A stretch of 64,000 bases of DNA from an uncultured Selenomonadaceae bacterium (GTDB taxonomy: Bacteria; Bacillota; Negativicutes; Selenomonadales; Selenomonadaceae): the NCBI GenBank assembly GCA_905234235.1, contig CAJOHN010000002.1:1-64000 (forward strand), written 5' to 3'. Shown here one piece after another: positions 26,931-35,056 of this stretch (positions are counted from its first letter, which is position 1; each line of letters starts with the position of its first letter). A model generated the notes under the pieces. That model did not search any database. It was not told the DNA's origin and worked only from the letters and a program-made list of their open reading frames with translations. Made by a program: the position numbers and the translations under genes.

Positions 26931-27308
26931 TTATTTATTTTGGAAATTGGGCGGAGCCATCGGGTTGCCGTTAGAATCTTTGGGCGGTTCGGGACGATTA
27001 GAGCTGTCGCCGTCACGGTCAGGCGGAGGCATCGGGTTGCCGTTAGAATCTTTGGGCGGTTCGGGACGATTAGAGCTGTCGCCGTCACGGTCAGGCGGAG
27101 CCATCGGGTTGCCGTTAGAATCTTTGGGCGGTTCGGGACGCTTAGATTTATCGTCGTCAACAATTTTGTCGTACTTTTCCTTTGCCTTGTCGTACTTCTG
27201 CTTAGTTTCTTTGACTTTGTCGATTGAAGACGCGTTGACCTCAACATTAGCCGCACCGACTCCGAATACGAACGCGCCGATTAATAAACCGGTTAAAATT
27301 TTTTTCAT
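26931..27308 (-). CDS. Secreted protein with tandem 24-residue Pro/Asp repeats
   Basis: The 125-aa product has a signal peptide (MKKILTGLLIGAFVFGVG, cleavage near VNA-S), a lysine-rich helix (KVKETKQKYDKAKEKYDKIV) and then 2.8 copies of a 24-residue repeat of type RPEPPKDSNGNPMAPPDRDG. ATG 27308 follows AGGAGAG. No family is recognised; the composition suggests an extended, calcium- or wall-contacting secreted peptide. It has its own promoter downstream of msbA. Confidence 0.75.
   Translation of the reverse strand: MKKILTGLLIGAFVFGVGAANVEVNASSIDKVKETKQKYDKAKEKYDKIVDDDKSKRPEPPKDSNGNPMAPPDRDGDSSNRPEPPKDSNGNPMPPPDRDGDSSNRPEPPKDSNGNPMAPPNFQNK
26949..27150. repeat. 72-bp direct repeats in the secreted-protein gene
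   Basis: The unit repeats with a period of exactly 72 bases (landmark CATCGGGTTGCCG at 26958, 27030 and 27102). Copies are nearly identical at the nucleotide level, including silent sites, so the expansion is recent or kept uniform by conversion. Confidence 0.92.
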
Positions 27309-27335
27309 GCGAATCTCTCCTAAATTTTTTCTACG

Positions 27336-27363
27336 ATTATACCACAAAAACTTAACTTGTCAT
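27336..27363 (-). promoter_or_regulatory. Promoter of the repeat-bearing secreted protein
   Basis: Minus strand ATGACA (27363-27358), 16-base spacer, TATAAT (27341-27336) with an upstream TG (extended -10). Confidence 0.65.
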
Positions 27364-27373
27364 TTGGATTCGA

Positions 27374-29098
27374 TTAAAGTTTGCTAAACTGAATGTTATA
27401 AAGATTGCTGTAGACGCCGCCAAGCTCCAAAAGTTCTTTGTGCGTGCCTGATTCGCAAATTTTTCCTTTGTCAATGACGAAAATTTTATCCGCCGCAAAA
27501 ATCGTGCTGAGTCTGTGCGCGATAACAAAGCTCGTGCGCCCGACCATTAAATCATCGAGTGCCGCTTGAACAATTTTTTCCGATTCCGTATCCAAAGCTG
27601 ACGTTGCCTCGTCGAGGATTAATATCTGCGGATTTTTCAGCATTGCACGCGCTATCGCCATGCGTTGACGTTGCCCGCCGCTCAAATTTAGCCCGCGTTC
27701 CCCTATTTTTGTCTGATAACCTTCCGGCAATTCGCGAATGAAATTATCCGCATTAGCCGCCTTTGCCGCCGCAATAACTTCCTCGTCCGTCGCGTCCAAT
27801 TTCCCGTAACGAATATTTTCCATTACCGTCGTCGAAAAAAGCAACGTCTCTTGCGGCACGATACCGATTTGCTCGCGCAACGAATTAATTTTCACGTCGC
27901 GAATGTCGTAGCCGTCAATTTTTATCGCGCCCGCCGTCACGTCGTAGAATCTTGGAATCAGATTGGCGATAGTCGACTTGCCTGCGCCGCTCGAACCTAC
28001 AAACGCTATCATCTGACCGGGCGCAACTTCAAAGCTCACATCTTCCAACGCATTATGCACGCCGTCGTAGCTAAACGTTACATTTTCAACGGAGACGCGC
28101 CCGACAACTTTTGGCAAATCAATCGCGTTCGGCTTGTCGTTGACGGTTTCGGGCAAGTCAAGCACTCCAAATATCCTGTCTATCGCCGCCATCGCTTTTT
28201 GAAGACGTCCATAAATTCGCGACAATCTTTTTACCGGATTTGCGAGGTTTACGGCATAAGTCAGGAACGCTACCAACGCTCCAGCTGAAATTATTCCGTT
28301 TACTACCTCGTAACCGCCGAACCACACGATAAAAGTTACTGCAACTGCCGCTAAAAACTCTACTGTCGGCGTCAAAAGGCTCGTTATTTTTACGTTGTCA
28401 ATCGTCGCTTGGAAGTTTAGCTCGTTTTCCACTTTAAAGCGGTCGATTTCGTACTTTTCGCGCACAAATGACTTCACAACCCGAATTGACGAGATACTTT
28501 CCTGCAAAAGCGACGTTATATCCGCTAATTTCTCTTGAATTACTCGGCTCGTCGATTTTATCTTTTTTCCGAAGATTCTCATCGAAATTCCGACTAAAGG
28601 AACCGTTATCAGCGTCAAAAGCGTCAATTTCCAGTCCAAATAGAACATCATAGCGATTGAACCGATTAAAATCGCGCCTTCAGTGAACATTTCTATCAAA
28701 TTATCCACTAATGCCGACTGAATCGCCCCGACATCGTTCGTTAAGTAGCTCATTGTCTCGCCCGTTTGGTGTTTATCGAAATATTCCATTGGCATGCGCT
28801 GAAATTTCCTAAACATCACTTCGCGCACGTCTACGACCACTCTTTGCCCGATATACGACACTAAATACGATTGTCCGTAATAAAAAACGCCGCGAATCGC
28901 GAAAACTACCACGATACTCACCGAAATAAAGTTTAACATCGCCATATCTTTTTCGGCGAGCACTTTGTCTATCATATCTTTGATTATCCACGGCAAATAC
29001 AAATTCGCGCCCGATGCACAGATTATACACACTATCGCAAGCCCAAATCGCCCTAAATACGGCTTAATATACGCTAAAAGTCGTTTATAATTCTTCAT
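27374..29098 (-). CDS. msbA: Lipid A export ABC transporter/permease MsbA
   Basis: The 574-aa half-transporter fuses six transmembrane helices (residues 1-310) to an ATPase with Walker A GSSGAGKST, signature LSGGQRQRMAIARA and Walker B ILILDEATSALD. MsbA flips lipid A-core from the cytoplasmic to the periplasmic leaflet. ATG 29098 is chosen because GGAG lies seven bases upstream and MKNYKRLLAYIKPY is a typical start; it overlaps lpxB by 14 bases. Pairing with lpxB supports the lipid A role over a generic multidrug exporter. Confidence 0.9.
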   Translation of the reverse strand: MKNYKRLLAYIKPYLGRFGLAIVCIICASGANLYLPWIIKDMIDKVLAEKDMAMLNFISVSIVVVFAIRGVFYYGQSYLVSYIGQRVVVDVREVMFRKFQRMPMEYFDKHQTGETMSYLTNDVGAIQSALVDNLIEMFTEGAILIGSIAMMFYLDWKLTLLTLITVPLVGISMRIFGKKIKSTSRVIQEKLADITSLLQESISSIRVVKSFVREKYEIDRFKVENELNFQATIDNVKITSLLTPTVEFLAAVAVTFIVWFGGYEVVNGIISAGALVAFLTYAVNLANPVKRLSRIYGRLQKAMAAIDRIFGVLDLPETVNDKPNAIDLPKVVGRVSVENVTFSYDGVHNALEDVSFEVAPGQMIAFVGSSGAGKSTIANLIPRFYDVTAGAIKIDGYDIRDVKINSLREQIGIVPQETLLFSTTVMENIRYGKLDATDEEVIAAAKAANADNFIRELPEGYQTKIGERGLNLSGGQRQRMAIARAMLKNPQILILDEATSALDTESEKIVQAALDDLMVGRTSFVIAHRLSTIFAADKIFVIDKGKICESGTHKELLELGGVYSNLYNIQFSKL

Positions 29099-30191
29099 TT
29101 GCAGTCTCCAAAATTTTTTTTGCCACGCGAGCCGCCGCGCCAGCCTCTCCAAGCTTTTTACAAGCCGATTGTAATTTTTCCACATAATCTGCGCGGTTGT
29201 CAAGGATTTTTAGAACTTCAGATGAAATTTTTTCCGGTATAACGTCATTTTGAAGGAGTTCAGGCAGAATTTTTTCGTTCGCCAGGATATTTGGCAGGCT
29301 GAAATACTTTATATCGACTAAAAGCTTGCCGATTGCGTAATTCAGCGGTGCCATTTTATATAAAACGACGCACGGCAGGTTTAAAAGTGCCGCCTCAAGC
29401 ACGACGGTGCCCGAAGTCGCTATCGCCGCGTCTGCAATGCTCATTAAATCATATCGACGAGCTGATTTTACTAATTTTATATCGCAATCGCCGATTTCTA
29501 TCAAATTTTCCACGTTATCGGCGACGGGTAGGAAGAATTTAAATTTTTTGCCTAAAATTTTTGCTGCGGCAAGCATTTCTGGTAGTAAAAGTTTAATTTC
29601 CTGCCTTCGCGAGCCGGGCATTAGTAAAATTACTTTATCAGTGTCATTTAGTCCGAAAAATCTGCGCGATTCGGCTTTTGACATTGAAGGTTTAACGTTA
29701 TCAACGAGAGGATTTCCTAAGAAAAAAATTTTAGCTCCCGCCGCTTGGTAAACTGGCAACTCAAATGGAAAAATCGCGATAAACACGTCAGCAATTTCCG
29801 CGCAGTCTTTTGCACGACCTTTTCTCCACGCCCAAGCACTCGGCGGAATGTATGACAGGATTTTTACTCCGAATTTTTTAACACGACGAGCCAAACGCCA
29901 GTTGAAGTCGGGATAATCAATCAGCACGAGCAAATCGGGCTTTTCGACGCGAATAATTTCCGTTAAGTCATTCAAAAGCTTAAAAATGCGGCGAATGTTC
30001 ATCAAAACTTCGACGACGCCCATAACATTATAATTTTTATAGTTGCGAACGAGTTTGACGCTTTGATTTTGCATTAAATCGCCGCCGAACCCTAAAAGTT
30101 CGGTTGAGGGAGCGATTTTTTTTATTTCGCGAGCCAAAGACGCGCCGTGAACGTCTCCGGAGGCTTCTCCTGCCGAAAAAAATATTTTCAA
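29085..30191 (-). CDS. lpxB: Lipid-A-disaccharide synthase
   Basis: The 368-aa GT-B glycosyltransferase begins LKIFFSAGEASGDVHG, the LpxB signature, and contains PPSAWAWRKGRAKDC and LPGSRRQEI. It joins UDP-diacylglucosamine and lipid X to form the lipid A disaccharide, direct evidence for an LPS outer membrane. TTG 30191 is nine bases after AGGAG; TTG 30197 is too close. lpxA and lpxD are not in the window. Confidence 0.95.
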   Translation of the reverse strand: MKIFFSAGEASGDVHGASLAREIKKIAPSTELLGFGGDLMQNQSVKLVRNYKNYNVMGVVEVLMNIRRIFKLLNDLTEIIRVEKPDLLVLIDYPDFNWRLARRVKKFGVKILSYIPPSAWAWRKGRAKDCAEIADVFIAIFPFELPVYQAAGAKIFFLGNPLVDNVKPSMSKAESRRFFGLNDTDKVILLMPGSRRQEIKLLLPEMLAAAKILGKKFKFFLPVADNVENLIEIGDCDIKLVKSARRYDLMSIADAAIATSGTVVLEAALLNLPCVVLYKMAPLNYAIGKLLVDIKYFSLPNILANEKILPELLQNDVIPEKISSEVLKILDNRADYVEKLQSACKKLGEAGAAARVAKKILETANEEL

Positions 30192-30214
30192 AGTCAAAAT
30201 CTCCTTTCAAACCA

Positions 30215-30243
30215 ATTATAACACAGACAAGTTGATTTGTAAT
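30215..30243 (-). promoter_or_regulatory. Promoter of lpxB-msbA
   Basis: Minus strand ATTACA (30243-30238), 17-base spacer, TATAAT (30220-30215), about 25 bases before the lpxB start. Confidence 0.5.
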
Positions 30244-30244
30244 A

Positions 30245-30273
30245 AAAAAAATCCCCTCACTCGATGGGGATTT
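30245..30273 (-). terminator. Terminator after the secreted hydrolase
   Basis: Minus strand stem AATCCCC/GGGGATT with loop ATCGAGTGA, then eight T residues. It separates the hydrolase from lpxB. Confidence 0.85.
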
Positions 30274-30291
30274 AGATTTATAGTAACGAGT

Positions 30292-31437
30292 TCACTTAAG
30301 GTTGTCCTTGAAGAACTTATTCAGCCTGTCGAACGGAATTTTATCGAGTTGGTCGTATAAATCGGTGTGCGTCGCGCCTTTGACTACGATAATTTCTTTC
30401 GGACTCTTAGCCTGCGCGTATAAATTATCCGAATGATACTTCGAGTGCGCCTTGTCGCCCGTGATTAACATAATCGGACGCGGCGAAAGTTCTTCAACGT
30501 GCATATCGAACGGAAAATTGAAAAAGCCGTAAGGAGTCGTCGAAGACCAAGCCATTGCAGAATTTATCGAACGTTCATGCCACGCGCGACCGATATAATA
30601 ATGTACAAACTCTTTCGTGACAGAATCGGCACCAGCAGGCAAATTATCGGGCAAAAGTTTATCTGTCATGTGGATTGCATTGCCATTTTTGTCTAAAGGC
30701 ACCTCATGATAGCCCGGAATTGTTTTTCCGGCATCAACTTCCTGCCAACGCATATCAGCAAGGTATTTTTTCACTGTTTCGCGCTGTTGGGGCGTGTAAT
30801 AATCGCCTTGATAGTGATTTCTGATGCTATCGACCATATCATACATCGCCGAGACCGCAACAGCCTTAATTCGCACGTCATTTATCGCCGCAGTAACCGC
30901 AGGACCGCTTAAACCGCAAATTCCCATCGCTCCGAGCTTTTCGCGGTCAACATAAGCCAAACTTCCGACAAAATCTATCGCCGCGCTGAAATCTTCGGTA
31001 AAAATATCGGGCGAGGCAACATTTCTAACATTTCCGCCGCTTTCTCCTGTAAATGACGGGTCAAAAGCCACTGAAACGAACCCTGCCTTAGCAAATTCCT
31101 GCGCATAAAGCCCCGAATGTTGCTCTTTAACCGCTCCGAACGCGCCGCTGACGACTATTGCGGCATATTTCTTGTTCGGATTGAAATTTTTAGGCAAATA
31201 AAGATGTCCTGCAACGTCAATGCCGTAACGATTGCGAAAAGTCACAAATTTTGTCTGAATCGCCTTATCGACTGTGAAAACTCGCGTGTCATTGGTTAAA
31301 TCGCTTATCGAACAGTTTTTCATCGTCGTTGAAGTCGCAGAAACCGTCGGAGCCGCCGAAACTTCGCTAAAATTGCCCATTGAAACCAATCCCGCCAATA
31401 TCGCCGCCAAAATCACGGACTTTTTAGGTTTAAACAT
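30292..31437 (-). CDS. Secreted alpha/beta hydrolase
   Basis: The 381-aa protein has a signal peptide (cleaved near VSA-A, residue 29) and an alpha/beta-hydrolase fold of the YcjY/dienelactone-hydrolase-like type: oxyanion region VVSGAFGAVKEQ, FDPSFTGESGG, the nucleophile elbow GICGLSG (about residue 175), the Asp strand LITGDKAHSKYHS and the catalytic His in GATHTDLYD. The elbow is not a simple GxSxG, so whether Cys or Ser is the nucleophile is unclear. Substrate unknown. ATG 31437 follows AAAGGAGA. It is divergent from, and probably controlled by, the LysR gene. Confidence 0.8.
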   Translation of the reverse strand: MFKPKKSVILAAILAGLVSMGNFSEVSAAPTVSATSTTMKNCSISDLTNDTRVFTVDKAIQTKFVTFRNRYGIDVAGHLYLPKNFNPNKKYAAIVVSGAFGAVKEQHSGLYAQEFAKAGFVSVAFDPSFTGESGGNVRNVASPDIFTEDFSAAIDFVGSLAYVDREKLGAMGICGLSGPAVTAAINDVRIKAVAVSAMYDMVDSIRNHYQGDYYTPQQRETVKKYLADMRWQEVDAGKTIPGYHEVPLDKNGNAIHMTDKLLPDNLPAGADSVTKEFVHYYIGRAWHERSINSAMAWSSTTPYGFFNFPFDMHVEELSPRPIMLITGDKAHSKYHSDNLYAQAKSPKEIIVVKGATHTDLYDQLDKIPFDRLNKFFKDNLK

Positions 31438-31450
31438 GTTGCCCGTCTCC

Positions 31451-31479
31451 TTTACTTGTCTTTTGGACGATTATATAAT
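31451..31479 (+). promoter_or_regulatory. Promoter of the LysR gene, overlapping the divergent hydrolase promoter
   Basis: TTTACT (31451-31456), 17-base spacer, TATAAT (31474-31479). The -10 lies in the palindrome ATTATATAAT. Confidence 0.5.
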
Positions 31480-31497
31480 TTTCTCGGCTAAAGTAAA
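31470..31497 (-). promoter_or_regulatory. Promoter of the secreted hydrolase
   Basis: Minus strand TTTACT (31497-31492), 16-base spacer, TATAAT (31475-31470), sharing the palindromic -10 with the LysR promoter. Confidence 0.5.
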
Positions 31498-31550
31498 CTA
31501 AAAATTGCTTATAACCGTTCTAAAAAATTTTTATGGCGGAGGAAAAACTT

Positions 31551-32426
31551 GTGGAGATAAAAACTCTGGAATATTTTGTAAAAGTGGCTTGCGAAGGCAA
31601 TATGTCACGCGCGGCGGAAAAACTTTTCGTCACTCAACCGAATGTTACGCGGCAAATTCAAATTTTGGAGGAAGAACTCGGCAAAAAGCTGTTTGATCGC
31701 GGAAAATATTCATTAAATCTTACAGGTGACGGATTTCGACTTCTGAAACGAGCAAAAGAGATTTTAAAGCTGATTCACTATACAAAAATGGAGTTTACGG
31801 CTGATGAAATTCGCGGAGACGTTTATATTGGCTGTGCGGAGTCTGATTCTATCAAATATTTTGCGCGAGCGGCTAGAAATGTGCAAAAAAAATATCCGCA
31901 CGTTCATTTTAATTTGTACAGCGGCAATATCGAGGACATTTGCACGCGATTGGACAACGGATTGTTAGATTTTTATATTACGTTGCAGAGAGTGGACGTT
32001 TCAAAGTATGACTCGCTGATTTTGCCCGCGCATGACGTTTGGGGAGTAATTTTACGCCGCGATGACCCGCTTGCCGATAAAAAATCGTTTACAGTTGAAG
32101 ATTTATTGGATTTGCCACTGATTTTATCGCGTGAGGCGTTGCGAGAGGAATATCCAACGGCTTTCGGCAATAATTTTGAGAAATTTAACGTCGTTGCAAC
32201 ATATAATTTGCTTTACAACGCGGCAATTCTAGTACGCGAAGGATTAGGCTATGCAATTTCGATTGATAAGCTGATAAACGACGCTGAATTGTGTTTTCGC
32301 CCGCTTGAGCCTGAATTGAAGTCGAATTTACAATTTATTTGGCGGAAAGACAGATTATTGACTCCGCAAGCGCAAATTTTGCTTGATGAAATGGGAAATT
32401 TATATAAAAAAAAGCCCTCGAACTGA
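31551..32426 (+). CDS. LysR-family transcriptional regulator
   Basis: The 291-aa protein has the LysR helix-turn-helix at the N-terminus (MEIKTLEYFVKVACEGNMSR, then AAEKLFVTQPNVTRQI) and a periplasmic-binding-like effector domain (residues about 90-290). I start at GTG 31551, eight bases after GGAGG, rather than at ATG 31533. LysR regulators commonly act on the divergent neighbour, here the secreted hydrolase, and repress themselves. The effector is unknown. The stop codon lies inside the terminator hairpin of the convergent TerD module. Confidence 0.9.
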   Translation: MEIKTLEYFVKVACEGNMSRAAEKLFVTQPNVTRQIQILEEELGKKLFDRGKYSLNLTGDGFRLLKRAKEILKLIHYTKMEFTADEIRGDVYIGCAESDSIKYFARAARNVQKKYPHVHFNLYSGNIEDICTRLDNGLLDFYITLQRVDVSKYDSLILPAHDVWGVILRRDDPLADKKSFTVEDLLDLPLILSREALREEYPTAFGNNFEKFNVVATYNLLYNAAILVREGLGYAISIDKLINDAELCFRPLEPELKSNLQFIWRKDRLLTPQAQILLDEMGNLYKKKPSN

Positions 32427-32437
32427 AATCGAGAGCC
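32405..32437 (-). terminator. Terminator of the TerD module
   Basis: Minus strand stem GCTCTCGA/TCGAGGGC (one G-T pair), loop TTTCAGT, then eight T residues. It overlaps the lysR stop codon. Confidence 0.75.
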
Positions 32438-32455
32438 TGAAATAGACGAAAGCCC

Positions 32456-32557
32456 GGCGCGCATGGACGCGCGCCACCCCGCGTTGAAAACAGGATGTTT
32501 TCTAGCGGGGAGCGTCTTTCTTTGCATACTTTCTTTGACGCTAACAAAGAAAGTATG
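32456..32557. repeat. Cluster of three further perfect or near-perfect inverted repeats
   Basis: GGCGCGC/GCGCGCC (32456-32475), CCCCGC...GCGGGG enclosing GAAAACA/TGTTTTC (32477-32510) and CATACTTTCTTTG/CAAAGAAAGTATG (32525-32557, 13-base perfect arms, 7-base loop). They fill the space between lysR and the TerD module. No ORF of note. It may be a mobile REP/MITE-like element or a structured RNA. Confidence 0.7.
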
Positions 32558-32562
32558 AATAA

Positions 32563-33141
32563 TCACACGTTGACGCCGTAATTTCTGCCGAGAGCCGCCA
32601 AGCCGCCGCTCCAGCCGGAGCCGATAGCGTTAAATTTCCATTCGCCCTTGTTGCGATAAATTTCTCCGACAACAACAGCCGTTTCTACAGAAAAATCTTC
32701 GCCCAAATCGTAGCGGATAATTTCCTTGCCGTTGGTATCGTCGACGACGCGGATATAAGCGTTGCTGACTTGCCCGAACGTTTGGCGGCGAGCCTCAGCG
32801 TCGTAAATCGTGACGGTAAAATCAATCTTGTCGACGTTCGCGGGAACTTTTTCGAGGTCAACTTTAATCTCTTCGTCGTCGCCTTCGCCCTCGCCGGTGA
32901 GGTTATCGCCCATGTGTTCAACCGCGCCGCTCTTGTGCTTGAGATTGTTGTAGAAAACAAAATCGTCGTCGCTATTGACTTTGCCATTGGCACCGAGCAG
33001 GAACGCCGCCGCGTCCAAATCGAAATCCGAGCCGCCGTCGTATTTGTTGACGTCCCAGCCGAGCCCGATTAAAAGTTTCTTCAAACTGGGATTGCCCTTC
33101 GTCAAATCGACTTTCTGCCCCTTTTGCAAACTGATTGCCAT
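32563..33141 (-). CDS. terD: TerD, possible internal translation product
   Basis: ATG 33141 lies six bases after AGGAGAGGG and opens a frame of 192 codons, the usual length of stand-alone TerD. It is in frame with, and nested in, the HEPN-TerD gene. TerD proteins are calcium-binding beta-sandwich proteins linked with tellurite, phage and general stress resistance. The internal start is predicted from sequence only. Confidence 0.6.
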   Translation of the reverse strand: MAISLQKGQKVDLTKGNPSLKKLLIGLGWDVNKYDGGSDFDLDAAAFLLGANGKVNSDDDFVFYNNLKHKSGAVEHMGDNLTGEGEGDDEEIKVDLEKVPANVDKIDFTVTIYDAEARRQTFGQVSNAYIRVVDDTNGKEIIRYDLGEDFSVETAVVVGEIYRNKGEWKFNAIGSGWSGGLAALGRNYGVNV

Positions 33142-33720
33142 TGATGACCCTCTCCTTTTCTTACTGCTGGTATTTGTCGGAAGTTTTTTCCGCGAACTGT
33201 CTGCGGAAGTATTTCCGTTTCTTTTTATGCTTACAAAATTTGAGCCTTCGATATTGCTTTGAAGTTTTTCGCGCAACATATCACGCAACTTGTTGACGTT
33301 TTCATCGTCGAGCTTTTCGCAAATAAACAACATTGTATCGAGTGCCCGCGTCGTGTAACGTTCGTCAAAATTTTTCCAATGAGTATGCGCCCATTCGTTG
33401 CGAACATTCTTCAATTCCCTGACCCAATCCAAATATTTTCTCGGCTGTTTCTTACCGAAAATTTTTCGCCAATGAATCTCAATCAAAAGCAAACAGCGAT
33501 GTATGTCAAGCGATTCGACAAGTTCCGCGTAGTTTCCGCCCGACGGCAAATCTGTCTTCCGATAATCGTGCAGAACATTCAAGACGCCTTCACGCCACCA
33601 ATTATCTTTGCCGTAATTGTCGTAAAGTTCTTTGGCAACGTAAGGAGCCAGTATCTCCCGCAAAGTTACATTCATCGCTCTGCCTACAAGTTCATGATTC
33701 GACCAATAAGCCTCGTCCAT
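32563..33720 (-). CDS. HEPN (Swt1-type) - TerD fusion protein
   Basis: The 385-aa protein joins two domains. Residues about 10-140 match the Swt1-type HEPN fold, starting [20 protein letters not shown] and ending with R107-N-E-W-A-H112, the R-x4-H ribonuclease motif of HEPN domains. Residues 194-385 are a full TerD domain, with calcium-binding Asp clusters [11 protein letters not shown] and [11 protein letters not shown]. The Lys/Ser-rich linker (160-193) includes KKRRGSS, whose codons form AAAAGGAGAGGG, a ribosome site for the TerD ATG at 33141. So both a fusion and a free 192-aa TerD may be made. It starts three bases after the tandem TerD gene. A role in stress or phage defence is inferred. 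Confidence 0.8.
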   Translation of the reverse strand: MDEAYWSNHELVGRAMNVTLREILAPYVAKELYDNYGKDNWWREGVLNVLHDYRKTDLPSGGNYAELVESLDIHRCLLLIEIHWRKIFGKKQPRKYLDWVRELKNVRNEWAHTHWKNFDERYTTRALDTMLFICEKLDDENVNKLRDMLREKLQSNIEGSNFVSIKRNGNTSADSSRKKLPTNTSSKKRRGSSMAISLQKGQKVDLTKGNPSLKKLLIGLGWDVNKYDGGSDFDLDAAAFLLGANGKVNSDDDFVFYNNLKHKSGAVEHMGDNLTGEGEGDDEEIKVDLEKVPANVDKIDFTVTIYDAEARRQTFGQVSNAYIRVVDDTNGKEIIRYDLGEDFSVETAVVVGEIYRNKGEWKFNAIGSGWSGGLAALGRNYGVNV

Positions 33721-33723
33721 AAC

Positions 33724-34932
33724 TCAATCCTTTCTGCCGATAGTCCAACGTAAACCCCAGTCAAAAGCTCTATCCATCTGTTCGGAGTCGTCAAAGAACT
33801 CGATAATTTTTTCTACGCTGAAAGTCCCGCCGACATTTTCCAGCAGAGCGATCGCGCAGGTGTGTTTTTTGGAGCCGTATTCGTCCATGCGCACGATAAG
33901 TTCGGGACTGCCGGGACATTTTACGGTAACGACGCCCTTAGCCTCTTCCCAATTAGCCGCGCCTTGATAAATGAACGTGTAAATTAGAATGCGTTTGATT
34001 TTATCGGCGAATTTCCCATTGACGCGAATGGTCTCGCCCTCCGCAACCGCGCCTGTCCTGTCGTCGCCGTCGAGGGCAATGTAAGGCGGATAATTCAGTT
34101 CGCCGAAATGATTTCCGAGTGCTTGAATCGCGCCGATTTTCCCGTCCTTAAGCTCGAAAAGACACGCCAAATCTAAATCAATGCCGCGATTGGTGAAAAT
34201 GCCGAAGAAGCCGCTTTTACGTTCGGGCTGGCTCCAATTCAGATTGATGACGATTTCGCCGAGCGCAGAGCCTTTTTTAACGAGGCTGATTTTTTGTCCC
34301 TTGCGAAGTTCAACTTTTTTTGGAGGCGGCGGTTCCTCGCGAGCAGTTGGCGGCGGGATTTTAATTTTCTCGCGGCGAGTGTTTATTTTAGGACGTTCGG
34401 GTTCGGGCGGCGGAGGAGGCGGTTGCGCGTCTTTAACTTCGATACCAAAATCATTACAAAGCGCGGCGAGCCCTCCGCTGAAACCCGCGCCGGTTGCATT
34501 GAATTTCCATGCGCCTTTATAGCGATAAACTTCGCCGAGAACAATCGCTGTTTCGACCGTGAAATTTTCAAGCGGGAACGTCGCAATTTCGCCTCTCGTG
34601 CCGTAAATTTTTAGTCGTGCGCCGCGAATCATACTGAAATTTTGCCTGCGCTTATCGGCGTCGTAAATCGTTGCAGTCAAAGAAATTCTCTCGACGTGGC
34701 GTGGAATACGTGATAAGTCAATGTCGATAGAATCGTCGTCGTTGTGCGTGACGGCTCCGGAATTGTGGCGGGCGTTCCCGTAGAAAACAAAATCCTCGTC
34801 GCCCGCAACTTTCCCGCGATTATCAGTCAAAAATGCCGCCGTATCAATCTCAAGCGCACTATCGGGGCGTTGGAATTTTATCGTCAAGAAATTTTCTACG
34901 AGCGGGATTTTTTGCCCCTTGCCAAGCTCCAT
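33724..34932 (-). CDS. Tandem TerD-domain protein (TerA-like)
   Basis: The 402-aa protein carries a TerD domain at residues 1-165 (LEIDTAAFL, AGDEDFVFYGN, VETAIVLGEVYRYKGAWKFN), a Pro/Glu/Arg-rich linker (about 168-212) and a second, more divergent TerD domain at 212-395 (KGQKISLVKKGSALGEIVIN, GIDLDLACLFEL). This resembles TerA-type proteins of ter stress operons. ATG 34932 follows GGAGGTGAG and a near-consensus promoter. It is directly followed by the HEPN-TerD gene. No TerC, TerB or TerY/ATP-grasp genes are in the window, so this is a reduced module. Confidence 0.82.
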   Translation of the reverse strand: MELGKGQKIPLVENFLTIKFQRPDSALEIDTAAFLTDNRGKVAGDEDFVFYGNARHNSGAVTHNDDDSIDIDLSRIPRHVERISLTATIYDADKRRQNFSMIRGARLKIYGTRGEIATFPLENFTVETAIVLGEVYRYKGAWKFNATGAGFSGGLAALCNDFGIEVKDAQPPPPPPEPERPKINTRREKIKIPPPTAREEPPPPKKVELRKGQKISLVKKGSALGEIVINLNWSQPERKSGFFGIFTNRGIDLDLACLFELKDGKIGAIQALGNHFGELNYPPYIALDGDDRTGAVAEGETIRVNGKFADKIKRILIYTFIYQGAANWEEAKGVVTVKCPGSPELIVRMDEYGSKKHTCAIALLENVGGTFSVEKIIEFFDDSEQMDRAFDWGLRWTIGRKD

Positions 34933-34963
34933 CGTCTCACCTCCAAAAATTTTCTGCGCACAT

Positions 34964-34991
34964 ATTTTACCAAAAAAGTTTCTTATGTCAA
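34964..34991 (-). promoter_or_regulatory. Promoter of the TerD module
   Basis: Minus strand TTGACA (34991-34986), 16-base spacer, TAAAAT (34969-34964). Confidence 0.75.
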
Positions 34992-35008
34992 AGCCCGCGA
35001 TTCTTTTG

Positions 35009-35037
35009 TTGAAAAAACCTCCTGTAGCGATTATACT
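35009..35037 (+). promoter_or_regulatory. Promoter of the SbmA-like ABC transporter
   Basis: TTGAAA (35009-35014), 17-base spacer, TATACT (35032-35037). It lies 17 bases from the divergent TerD-module promoter and fixes the ABC start at 35057. Confidence 0.7.
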
Positions 35038-35056
35038 TGCGCGGGAGGTTTTGAAT

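Noticed and set aside
26949..27150. Direct repeats considered as a CRISPR array
   Set aside because: Units are contiguous 72-base coding repeats without unique spacers.
32335..32547. A 70-codon minus-strand frame across the hairpin cluster
   Set aside because: It spans terminator and inverted repeats and the lysR 3' end; this type of frame is a by-product of the repeat.
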